Below, in pieces: positions 1-6,013 of a stretch of DNA of 7,639 nt. Each line of letters opens with the position of its first letter. Position 1 is the first letter of the stretch. This DNA comes from an uncultured Eubacteriales bacterium (lineage in GTDB: Bacteria > Bacillota > Clostridia > Christensenellales > Borkfalkiaceae). The stretch lies in the NCBI GenBank assembly GCA_902797515.1, contig CADBSX010000052.1, positions 1-7,639 of the forward strand, in the 5' to 3' direction. Under the pieces are notes generated by a model. It saw nothing but the letters and a program-made list of their open reading frames with translations, searched no databases and was not told the DNA's origin. The position numbers and the translations under genes were made by a program.

Positions 1-23
1 TTCCGCCTGTTTCTCCTCTTCCC

Positions 24-47
24 AAAAAAACTCCGTTTTTTCGGGAG
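24..47 (-). terminator. Possible rho-independent terminator downstream of the capsid operon
   Basis: Read on the minus strand, CTCCCG and CGGAG form a short GC-rich stem (one bulged C) around an A-rich loop. Seven T residues follow directly. This is the form of an intrinsic terminator and would end transcripts running leftward out of the capsid gene. The stem is only about 5 bp, and the site may be an internal hairpin of the palindromic element to its right. Confidence 0.35.
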
Positions 48-98
48 CCCTGTATAGCAGAAACGCAGGCTTTCAGGATGAACTATTGCCCTTTTCGA
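48..98. repeat. Right-end copy of a palindromic intergenic element (copy 1, partial)
   Basis: The segment AGCAGAAACGCAGG followed by GGATGAAC and ATTGCCCTTTT matches, with a few changes, the right ends of the two elements that follow (AGCAGAACCGCAGG...GGGATGAATATTCCTT at 246-278 and AGCGCAACGCCGC...GGGATGAATATGCCTT at 370-402). Its left end is not recognisable in the window, so this is probably the right part of a third family member cut by the window edge. I see no coding capacity here. Confidence 0.5.
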
Positions 99-107
99 GT
101 AAGTTTT

Positions 108-280
108 TAAAGGGGTAGTCGTCACCCTTCCACCGCAAGCGGTCCCCCTTCCCTAAAACTCACTACGTGAGTGTTAGGGAAGGTAGGCTCGCGAGCCGAA
201 CAGGTCGGGATAGACCTTTTCGGTCATCACGGACTGTCCGACGAGCAGAACCGCAGGTTTTCGGGATGAATATTCCTTGA
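108..280. repeat. Multi-hairpin palindromic intergenic element (copy 2)
   Basis: A closing stem pairs AAGGGGTA (110-117) with TATTCCTT (271-278): eight pairs, two of them G-T wobbles. It is followed by an asymmetric internal loop, GTCG (118-121) opposite ATGAA (266-270). Within it are smaller hairpins: ACCGCAAGCGGT (132-143), a 17-bp stem (147-183), GGCTCGCGAGCC (186-197), GACC/GGTC around TTTTC (213-225) and CGGAC-T-GTCCG (230-240). The outer design is the same as in copy 3, which suggests a family with conserved ends and variable interiors. This is a non-coding repeat or structured-RNA candidate. Short ORFs across it are composed of repeat sequence. Confidence 0.6.
147..183. repeat. Near-perfect 17-bp hairpin inside copy 2
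   Basis: CCTTCCCTAA at 147-156 pairs with TTAGGGAAGG at 174-183, and the stem continues inward as ACTCAC (158-163) with GTGAGT (167-172). There is one A/G mismatch (157/173) and a 3-base TAC loop (164-166). No T run follows on either strand, so it is not a typical intrinsic terminator. It could form a cruciform or a stable RNA stem. Confidence 0.85.
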
Positions 281-406
281 TTTGAAGGCATAGTCGCCCG
301 TGAGGCAAGGCGCGCGACGGTTTTTGAAAGGGGGGCGACCTCTTTGGTCGTAGGAATTTCAAAAACCGAGCGCAACGCCGCATCACGGGATGAATATGCC
401 TTCAAA
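281..406. repeat. 126-bp MITE-like imperfect palindrome abutting the capsid gene (copy 3)
   Basis: The two ends are a perfect 12-bp inverted repeat, TTTGAAGGCATA (281-292) and TATGCCTTCAAA (395-406). Moving inward: an internal loop GTCG/ATGAA (293-296 / 390-394), a 7-bp stem CCCGTGA (297-303) with TCACGGG (383-389), a partly paired GC-rich section (304-317 / 369-382), and a second perfect 12-bp stem CGGTTTTTGAAA (318-329) with TTTCAAAAACCG (357-368). A 5-bp tip CGACC/GGTCG closes a TCTTT loop (336-350). The element ends three bases before the capsid stop codon (410). It encodes no protein and looks like a non-autonomous palindromic element. Whether it also stops transcription or stabilises the mRNA 3' end cannot be told from sequence. 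Confidence 0.85.
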
Positions 407-409
407 AAA

Positions 410-1585
410 TTATTCTTCGCGAATGCCCGACAACATAGCCTGCCCCGAAGGTCTCGTGCAGATAAGGTCGGCGTATTTTACGAGCGTCGCCGAATAGGTA
501 GGCTTGCCCGCTATCTGTTTTATTACTTTGCCGTCCTCGCCTTCGAGCCATTTCCAGTCGCAGAGTTGATGCAACGCGAAGTCGTCGGTGTTTAAAAGGA
601 ACATCTTGCCTTTCGGGCAGAATCTGTCAACGACGACGGGGATCCCATTATAGCTTATCGCTTTGAATCCGTTTTCGAGGTCGAGAGTATTCACGCTCCT
701 CTTATAGGTGCGGAGCCAGTTGAGATACGCCCTTCTTACGCCCGGGGAACAGATTATGAAGTTCACCGATCCGCCCGCGGTCTGTTCGACGTAGTCTATC
801 GCCTCCTGAATTATTCCCTCGCTGAAAACGCCTACATTTTCTTTCATATAGGGAACGAGCCATTTGTGCGTGGCTCTGTCGAGCCCGTAAAGAGTGCCCG
901 TCTTTTTGAATATCGCGCCGAGCCCCGTTATTTCCTGATCTTTCGAGCCCTGAACGTATAAAGTCGCATCCTCGGGGATGGAAACGGCGATATTCGGTCC
1001 GGAAAGAGTGACGAGATAGTCCTTTCTGTCGATATTGATTATACGTCTCACGCCGATATTGCTCATCACGTTTCCCGAATCGTCGTAGATCTCGACCATC
1101 ATGCCCTCGACGAGGTTAGTGAGGTCGTCCACTTCTATCACGTTTCCGGAAGTCGTGGCCTCCATTACGGCGCAGAGTTTGCCCGAGCCGTCGCCGAAGA
1201 GCATTCTGCCGAAGTTGAAAGACGCCGCTTTGACGAGTCCTTCCATTTCGGCGTTCAGAAGATTTACGAACGCGCCCGCGTCGTTTTCGGACGCGCGCAT
1301 CGCCTTGTCGCTTATCTCGATGGTGCCGTAGAGGTTTTTAAGCGTGCAGATAAACTGCTCGTAGTTGTTTCCCGCCGACACGGGGAGATTTCCGTCTTCC
1401 GTTCCCGCGCCGACGCCGCCGTTCACGCCGTAACTCGCGACTCTTCTTATTTCTTTTCCCCACACGTCCTGCGTGGTCTGTTTTATCTTCGAGAGCAAGG
1501 GATTGCACTCGGTGTTGAGTTGCTCGGATACCACTCCGAGATAGAGTGTTTTGAGCGCGCTGTCCGCGCTTGCCATCGTTACCAT
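410..1585 (-). CDS. Phage major capsid protein (HK97-fold type)
   Basis: This 391-residue protein would form the icosahedral phage head. The call rests on overall similarity to phage major capsid proteins and on its place directly after portal and scaffold genes. The N-terminal arm has LKTLYLGVVSEQLNTECNPL near residues 11-30, and a Gly-rich loop lies near 53-66. A beta-rich stretch near 149-214 looks like an inserted domain within the HK97 fold. The C-terminal half contains the segment FIICSPGVRRAYLNWL (276-291) and a closing TYSATLVKYADLIC strand (363-376). The chosen ATG is preceded by AAAGGAG about 11 bases upstream. A second in-frame ATG lies three codons later. The gene starts three bases after the scaffold stop. 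There is no N-terminal prohead protease or maturation domain, in line with a separate scaffold. It is the last phage gene visible. Confidence 0.92.
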   Translation of the reverse strand: MVTMASADSALKTLYLGVVSEQLNTECNPLLSKIKQTTQDVWGKEIRRVASYGVNGGVGAGTEDGNLPVSAGNNYEQFICTLKNLYGTIEISDKAMRASENDAGAFVNLLNAEMEGLVKAASFNFGRMLFGDGSGKLCAVMEATTSGNVIEVDDLTNLVEGMMVEIYDDSGNVMSNIGVRRIINIDRKDYLVTLSGPNIAVSIPEDATLYVQGSKDQEITGLGAIFKKTGTLYGLDRATHKWLVPYMKENVGVFSEGIIQEAIDYVEQTAGGSVNFIICSPGVRRAYLNWLRTYKRSVNTLDLENGFKAISYNGIPVVVDRFCPKGKMFLLNTDDFALHQLCDWKWLEGEDGKVIKQIAGKPTYSATLVKYADLICTRPSGQAMLSGIREE

Positions 1586-1588
1586 ATT

Positions 1589-2200
1589 TTAAGTTTCTCC
1601 TTTAATTTTGATATATTCTCTCGCGAGGATCGCCGCCTCTTCGAGAGTGCGGGGCTTTTTCGGCGGCGCAACGACCGCCATACCGCCCCCGAAGTCCGTT
1701 TCGGGCTTCGATTTCAAAAGACCGGTAAGATAGTCTTTCACGATTTCCGCTTTCGCCTTTTCGTCCGATTTGAACTTTTCGACGAGAAAGTCTCTGTTAT
1801 TGAGTTTGCTTTCCTCGTCTTGAAGTTTTCTTTCGAGAAGAGATACGTACTCGCGCGAAATATCTTCCCTGTCTCCCGACTCCGAAAACTTCTCTTTAAG
1901 AGTTTCGGAGAATTTTTCGGCGTAAGGCCGTTCCCTTAAAAAGTCCTCCACGCCGTATTTCTTTTCTTCCGCGGAAGCGTTCGTTTTTTCCGCGTCGGAA
2001 ACTTCCCTCCCGCCTTCGAGCGCTTTGAGCCTCTGACTGCGCCTGGTAAATTCGGACTCTAAACTCTCGTAGGCTTTAAGAAGCGAATCGGCGTCTTTGA
2101 ATTTTCCGAAGTTTTCAGGCTTATCCGCCGCGCCCTCTCTCACTTCCGCCTCCGCGGTCTGCGCCGATAAGACGACTTCGTTTTCTTCCGGTTGCTTCAT
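1589..2200 (-). CDS. Phage capsid scaffolding protein
   Basis: This 203-residue, highly charged, mostly helical protein lies between portal and major capsid genes, the usual scaffold position. Scaffolds guide capsid proteins into a correctly curved procapsid and leave before or during DNA packaging. An acidic N-terminus leads to a segment near residues 31-58 (FGKFKDADSLLKAYESLESE and following) that I associate with phage scaffold-like proteins. Lys/Glu-rich helices likely to form coiled coil fill 78-165, and a basic tail near 180-203 (PPKKPRTLEEA onward) could contact the capsid floor. The start is an ATG preceded by GGGAGGG. The gene begins 19 bases after the portal stop and ends 3 bases before the capsid start. 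Scaffolds diverge quickly, so the call rests largely on position and composition. No protease motif is visible. Confidence 0.8.
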   Translation of the reverse strand: MKQPEENEVVLSAQTAEAEVREGAADKPENFGKFKDADSLLKAYESLESEFTRRSQRLKALEGGREVSDAEKTNASAEEKKYGVEDFLRERPYAEKFSETLKEKFSESGDREDISREYVSLLERKLQDEESKLNNRDFLVEKFKSDEKAKAEIVKDYLTGLLKSKPETDFGGGMAVVAPPKKPRTLEEAAILAREYIKIKGET

Positions 2201-2219
2201 TTTTTATCCCTCCCTTTTT

Positions 2220-4067
2220 TTATTCCGCCGCGGCGGCTTTCTCCGCCGCCGCGGCGATCTTGTGCGCCCTTATATGAGCGAGCGCGTTTTCCTTTCTCAC
2301 GGGATCTTCCCTGACCGCCGCGCTTTCGGCGGAAAGAAGAAATCTCGTATGCTCGGCGACGTGAATACCGTGGTCGTCGTATTCGTCCGCGGGGATCTCC
2401 GATGCAAATCCGCTTATGTTCTCGCTCTCCGCCTTGTTTATATGCAGATTTTCGAGGTCGAGCGCGTTTTCGATAGAGCCGAAACCGAGCATTTCGAGCA
2501 CTTTCGACTTAGTCCGCTCGGACATTTTTCCCGTCGCGTCGTTAAGCACTCCCGCCTGTATAAGTTCGTAAATCGCCGTTTTCTTCTGCGCGGGACTATA
2601 AGATAAGCCGCTTTCGGTATCGAAAACCACGTCGTCGGAAGATACGTCGGAAGAGTCGAAGTAATAGGTTTCGACTTTCCCCGCGTCGCCCGCGACTTTC
2701 AAGAGCCTCGTTTCGGTCGCGAACTGTTTGAAAAGGCGTATCACGTGCTGCGCCATGGCGCGCACCGCCCTCCTCAAATTACCGCTGACGGCGGAAAGTC
2801 TCGCCTCGTCCTGATCGATTAGAAGTTGAAGAGCCGTTCCCGAAGAAAGATTGCTGCCGACCACCGACGTCCTCGAAAATTCGCTCACGCCGCTGACTAA
2901 AACGAATTCGTTTTCGAGTCTGTCCTCTTCGTAGATGAGTTCGCTCGGAATATTCCCGACGTTCACCGTCTGCGGCGGTCTCGAACCTTGTCTGTAAACT
3001 ATCACTTTCCCCGGGGAAAGCCCGTCCTCCGCGAGTTCGTCCGCATCGACGGAACCGTCCTCGACGGCGAAAACGCCCATCGAAAGCCTGTTCAAAAATT
3101 CCTGTTTTCTGTTTTTGACCGCGTTATACGCGCGCTGTATAGGTATTACTCTCTCTATAACGGACGTCCCGAAAAAACTACCGGCTTTCGATATCGAAGT
3201 CTGTTTGACGAAGGGAAAATCCCGCTTTCCTTCCGCGCCGTTGGAATATGGCAATTCGCCGAGATAAAGAAGTTTATCGCCGGTGACTATTATCACTCTG
3301 CCGCGCGGATACTCTTTCGTCGGTCTCTCGAACTTCTCGATAACGAGCGCGCCGCCGTGCAGAACGCCTTTCGCCTCGCCGTATTCCGCTTTCGCGCCTT
3401 TCAGGGAAAACACTCCTACGTCCTCGCCGCTTACCTTCACTCCGTAGAGTTTTTCTATCTCGCCTACTCGCATCGCCCGCGCCCTTATAAGGCTCTGAAC
3501 TCCGTCGAGATTTTCGGCGCAGAGGGAATCGGGGAATATCTCGAAAGGCGACACCGCCTCGACTCTCACGTCCCCCTCGTAAACGTCTTTGCCGCCGAGC
3601 GAGCCGACTTTTCTTCCGCCCGAATTGTTCCACGTTATCTCGTAAAACGCCGTGCCGCAGGTCTCGCTCCACATAGTCGCCCTGTCGATAACCGCGTCGA
3701 GTTCGAGCCGCGAATAGGTGGAAGAAAGGAGCGCGCTCGTGAGTTTCGCCGTCTTTACGTCCGCCTCTTCCGAGCCTCTCGCCCTGACGCTCATCATCGG
3801 CATATTTCCCGTGAGTTTGGATATTCTCGCGTCGATTATAGGCGCGATATGGTTATACGCGTTCCTGCTCTGCCAGAAATAGTACTTTTCCTCTTCCTCG
3901 ACTTCGCCGTTAGCCGCAAGTTCGCAGTATTGATTTCCCGCGAGGTAGTTGAGGTTGAGTTCCCACTGCCGCTCTGTCGAGCGTCGCTCTTCCTGTCTTT
4001 TAAGAAAGTCTTCCCTTACCGACGCGACGAGGTCTTCGAGAAACTTTTCTTTATTTTTTTCCGCCAT
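2220..4067 (-). CDS. Phage portal protein (P22-like type)
   Basis: At 615 residues this would form the dodecameric ring at one capsid vertex through which DNA enters and leaves. It would dock the terminase and later the tail. It resembles P22-type portals, though it is somewhat shorter than P22's own. Visible parts: a charged helical N-terminus (1-40) with the NLNYLAGNQY segment; NHIAPIIDARISKLTGNMP (72-90); a core around VIERVIPIQRAYNAVKNRKQ (303-322) and FLNRLSMGVFAV (324-335), a signature I associate with this portal family; a helical stretch 410-450 that would include the crown-proximal stem; and the C-terminal DDHGIHVAEHTRFLLSA (564-580) with an Ala-rich helical end (AAAAEKAAAAE). The ATG has GGAGG eight bases upstream, inside the preceding Cys-rich gene, which it overlaps by 17 bases. 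The ORF is full length and undamaged. Confidence 0.92.
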   Translation of the reverse strand: MAEKNKEKFLEDLVASVREDFLKRQEERRSTERQWELNLNYLAGNQYCELAANGEVEEEEKYYFWQSRNAYNHIAPIIDARISKLTGNMPMMSVRARGSEEADVKTAKLTSALLSSTYSRLELDAVIDRATMWSETCGTAFYEITWNNSGGRKVGSLGGKDVYEGDVRVEAVSPFEIFPDSLCAENLDGVQSLIRARAMRVGEIEKLYGVKVSGEDVGVFSLKGAKAEYGEAKGVLHGGALVIEKFERPTKEYPRGRVIIVTGDKLLYLGELPYSNGAEGKRDFPFVKQTSISKAGSFFGTSVIERVIPIQRAYNAVKNRKQEFLNRLSMGVFAVEDGSVDADELAEDGLSPGKVIVYRQGSRPPQTVNVGNIPSELIYEEDRLENEFVLVSGVSEFSRTSVVGSNLSSGTALQLLIDQDEARLSAVSGNLRRAVRAMAQHVIRLFKQFATETRLLKVAGDAGKVETYYFDSSDVSSDDVVFDTESGLSYSPAQKKTAIYELIQAGVLNDATGKMSERTKSKVLEMLGFGSIENALDLENLHINKAESENISGFASEIPADEYDDHGIHVAEHTRFLLSAESAAVREDPVRKENALAHIRAHKIAAAAEKAAAAE

Positions 4068-4242
4068 TTTTCTTGCCTCCGTCGCCGTAAAACTCCTTAA
4101 AGCCGTCGTAGATCTTCTTCGCGCAGTCGTCGCACACTCTGAAAAAGGGAAGATCGCCGCAAACGCTCACCTCTTTCGTCGCGAGATTGTCGCAGCCTTC
4201 CGCGTCGCAGATCATGCTGTAATTAAACTCTTTTACCGCCAT
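4051..4242 (-). CDS. Small Cys-rich putative zinc-binding phage protein
   Basis: This 63-residue protein has two cysteine pairs, C12-x4-C17 and C37-x2-C40, with a further Cys at 28. The layout is that of a small zinc finger or zinc knuckle, and a basic Gly/Lys tail (GDGGKKNGGKK) follows. I do not recognise a named family. It lies inside the packaging operon. Its start overlaps the end of the upstream gene by 20 bases and its end overlaps the portal start by 17 bases, so the three are probably translationally coupled. The ATG has AAGGAG ten bases upstream. A role in nucleic-acid contact or as an adaptor of the packaging machine is inferred only from the Cys pattern and location. The downstream portal SD lies within this gene. 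Confidence 0.75.
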   Translation of the reverse strand: MAVKEFNYSMICDAEGCDNLATKEVSVCGDLPFFRVCDDCAKKIYDGFKEFYGDGGKKNGGKK

Positions 4243-4516
4243 TTTTCTTTATCTCCTTCAATAATTTCAAAAGTCTTTTCTTTTCTTTTTCCAACTCTTC
4301 GTCCGAAAGACAAGACAATTCGTCCTTTCCCTCCATATCGAAGAGCATCTTCGCAGCCGAAATATCGGGGGGAACGTTCTTTACCGTGACTTTTTTTTTG
4401 ACGAGTTTCACTTCGCCGTCCATATCTGAAAATTCTTCCACCGTTTCGGTCGCGTCGTAACCTATCGCCCTTTTATAAAGCGCGCGTTCTATTTCGCTTT
4501 TCTTGTCGTCAGTCAC
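4223..4516 (-). CDS. Small terminase-subunit-like protein lacking an N-terminal DNA-binding domain
   Basis: This 97-residue protein follows the large terminase gene by six bases. Its core ALYKRAIGYDATETVEEF (12-29), then an acidic turn, VKKKVTVKN (39-47) and VPPDISAAKMLF (48-59), resembles the C-terminal half of many phage small terminase (TerS) proteins, which typically read ...ALYxRAxGY...KHxPPDxxAxxFWL. From about residue 65 a Lys/Glu-rich helix (LSDEELEKEKKRLLKLLKEI) could oligomerise. The helix-turn-helix domain that recognises packaging DNA is missing, and the usual TerS-before-TerL order is reversed. The start is GTG with GAGG nine bases upstream, and the terL stop codon TGA sits inside this SD region (GAGGTGA). 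It could be a reduced TerS, an accessory packaging factor, or an unrelated protein with a similar motif. Confidence 0.6.
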   Translation of the reverse strand: MTDDKKSEIERALYKRAIGYDATETVEEFSDMDGEVKLVKKKVTVKNVPPDISAAKMLFDMEGKDELSCLSDEELEKEKKRLLKLLKEIKKNGGKRV

Positions 4517-4522
4517 ATAATA

Positions 4523-5938
4523 TCACCTCGTTCGCCTTATTTTCCGCATAAGTCTTTCCTTGTCCTTCGTTATTTCCGATTTGAGTTTTTCGGGCTTTTC
4601 GTTCTGCGGGCGCGTCATTATGAAATAACGGAGTTCGTCAAGACAGTGGTCGTCCGTCTTTTTCGGAACGTCGCCCGATCCCCACCTGTAAGTTTTCAGT
4701 TCGCGTATAAGGTTGACGCACGAGCGGAATATGAATATCCTGTCGCGTTTGAAATATTCCTTTACTTTCGCAATGCCCGAAAAGAGGTCCTTATTTACGT
4801 TCGGATTTACGAGTATGCCGTAATCGCGGAAAAGTTCGGTGACGCTTTTGACCGACGCGAGCGTCCTTTGGTTCGCCGCGGAGTCTATATACGCCTCTAT
4901 CCTGCCTTTTCTGTCACGCCGCCAGCCGAGTTCGTCGCACGTCTCCTTTATTTTCGCGCTGTGCCACTCCACGTCCTTTCCCGCGGCGAAGTGTTCCGCG
5001 ACCACGTAAACGACGTCGTCGAAGTCCACGCAGTACCAATGACACGACAGCGGATTGTTGAGCCCGGGATCTATCGAAAGGGCGTTTTGCCACTCGAAGG
5101 GAACGGGAAAAGGATCTATAACGTGCCTCGTTTCGTCGAATTCGGTATATACGAGTCCGCTCCCCTCGGTAAAACGCCCGTACCTGCGCGCTTCGAGTTC
5201 GTCGTCCGGCATACCCGCCGAGACGCTCTCTATCTCTTCCGAGGAAAGATAGGGATTATCCGCCCACTCCATAAATTCGCACCACACGTCGGGCGACGCC
5301 GCGGAATTTACGTATATCTCGTCGTAAATGAAAGTCAGCCCTTTAAGCGGCGTCATGGTGCCGAATATATCCCCTCTTTTGTCTATAACGCGCATTTTGC
5401 ACTCTCGGTAGATATCCTCCGGCGGCTCTTCGTCGAACCACACGAAATCGAGCGAACTGCCCTGAAATTTTTCCCTGCCCTGATCGCAACTTTTAAAGCC
5501 TATCGTCGATATTCCGCCGAATACGTTATACACTTTGATCTGGTCTATCACGCCGCCCGCCGCGTTGTCTTTGCGCCCCGACGACATAACGACGTCCGCT
5601 ATCCACTCTTTGGGAAGATATTTGAGTATCTTGCTCTGCGCGACGTCCCTTTGCACCTCTCTCGAAAGAGACACCACCCAGCCGAAAACGTCTTTTCTGT
5701 TTTCGCGGTAGGGATGGATCCCCCTCGCCATATATATCGTTTCGACCGCGCCGCACTCCGTCTTTCCGCTCCTGTTCCCGCCGAACACCCAGCGGTTTCT
5801 CTTCGGGCAACGGTGAAAAGCGAGTTGTTTGAGGTGTATTTTATCGCCCGTATTGTAAAGGGATAAAGGAAGATTTTTCCGCCTCTTTTGTTCCTCTTCT
5901 ATTTTAAGCAATCTGCGAATTACTTCCGTTTCCGACAT
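4523..5938 (-). CDS. terL: Phage terminase large subunit (ATPase and nuclease)
   Basis: This is the motor that pumps phage DNA into procapsids and cuts concatemers. Counting from the ATG at 5938 (471 residues), the N-terminal ATPase has Walker A GGNRSGKT (53-60), Walker B LDFVWFDEE (163-171) with the catalytic Glu, and coupling motif TMTP (194-197). The C-terminal RNase-H-like nuclease shows the acidic residues expected for two-metal catalysis: SIDPG (Asp 290), YIDSAA (Asp 352) and DDHCLDELRYF (Asp 430 and Asp 434). All key residues are present, so the enzyme looks functional. Start choice is uncertain. The frame is open upstream to a TTG at 5980. The best SD, AAAAGGGGA, lies 5 bases before a TTG at 5947 but 14 bases before the ATG at 5938. 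It is the first gene of the head operon. No DNA-binding small subunit precedes it. Confidence 0.95.
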   Translation of the reverse strand: MSETEVIRRLLKIEEEQKRRKNLPLSLYNTGDKIHLKQLAFHRCPKRNRWVFGGNRSGKTECGAVETIYMARGIHPYRENRKDVFGWVVSLSREVQRDVAQSKILKYLPKEWIADVVMSSGRKDNAAGGVIDQIKVYNVFGGISTIGFKSCDQGREKFQGSSLDFVWFDEEPPEDIYRECKMRVIDKRGDIFGTMTPLKGLTFIYDEIYVNSAASPDVWCEFMEWADNPYLSSEEIESVSAGMPDDELEARRYGRFTEGSGLVYTEFDETRHVIDPFPVPFEWQNALSIDPGLNNPLSCHWYCVDFDDVVYVVAEHFAAGKDVEWHSAKIKETCDELGWRRDRKGRIEAYIDSAANQRTLASVKSVTELFRDYGILVNPNVNKDLFSGIAKVKEYFKRDRIFIFRSCVNLIRELKTYRWGSGDVPKKTDDHCLDELRYFIMTRPQNEKPEKLKSEITKDKERLMRKIRRTR

Positions 5939-5951
5939 AATCGACAAACAA

Positions 5952-5960
5952 TCCCCTTTT
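5952..5960 (-). promoter_or_regulatory. Ribosome binding site deciding the terL start
   Basis: AAAAGGGGA on the minus strand is the only purine-rich SD-like site near the terL start. Its spacing favours the TTG codon at 5947 (5 bases) over the ATG at 5938 (14 bases). It also argues against the upstream TTG at 5980, since the site would then lie inside the coding sequence. The N-terminus may therefore carry three extra residues. Confidence 0.5.
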
Positions 5961-5998
5961 TCAACTTTACTTGCCCGCAATCTACAATTTTTACGGTT

Positions 5999-6004
5999 TA
6001 TAAT
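5999..6004 (+). promoter_or_regulatory. Perfect -10 box (TATAAT) of the SH3-protein gene
   Basis: TATAAT ends nine bases before the ATG at 6014. Initiation about 6-7 bases downstream would fall at 6010-6011, giving a leader of three or four bases. No SD is visible in front of the ATG, so the transcript may be leaderless. No good -35 sits at the usual distance; TTGCCC at 5971-5976 is 22 bases upstream, which is too far for a standard sigma-A promoter. Confidence 0.45.
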
Positions 6005-6013
6005 TGTTTCACT

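Noticed and set aside
163..405. 80-codon minus-strand reading frame in the left non-coding region
   Set aside because: It is built from the palindromic elements at 108-406, has no convincing SD and no protein-like domain.
1..406. CRISPR array
   Set aside because: The repeated right ends are degenerate and spaced irregularly (about 190 and 125 bases), and they form palindromic elements instead of identical repeats with unique spacers.
2988..4100. Open frame of 370 codons on the plus strand, antisense to the portal
   Set aside because: Same shadow effect. No recognisable domain, no SD, and the opposing portal gene is clear.
4646..5866. Open frame of 406 codons on the plus strand, antisense to the large terminase
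   Set aside because: The terminase frame has all catalytic motifs. The antisense protein is Arg/Phe/Val-rich low-complexity shadow sequence with no domain, and arises from the GC-rich codon pattern.
5939..6013. Sigma-A promoter for the terminase operon
   Set aside because: TATAAA is present on the minus strand near 5997-6002 but no -35 fits at 16-18 bases, so I cannot support a promoter call. A phage-specific activator may be needed.
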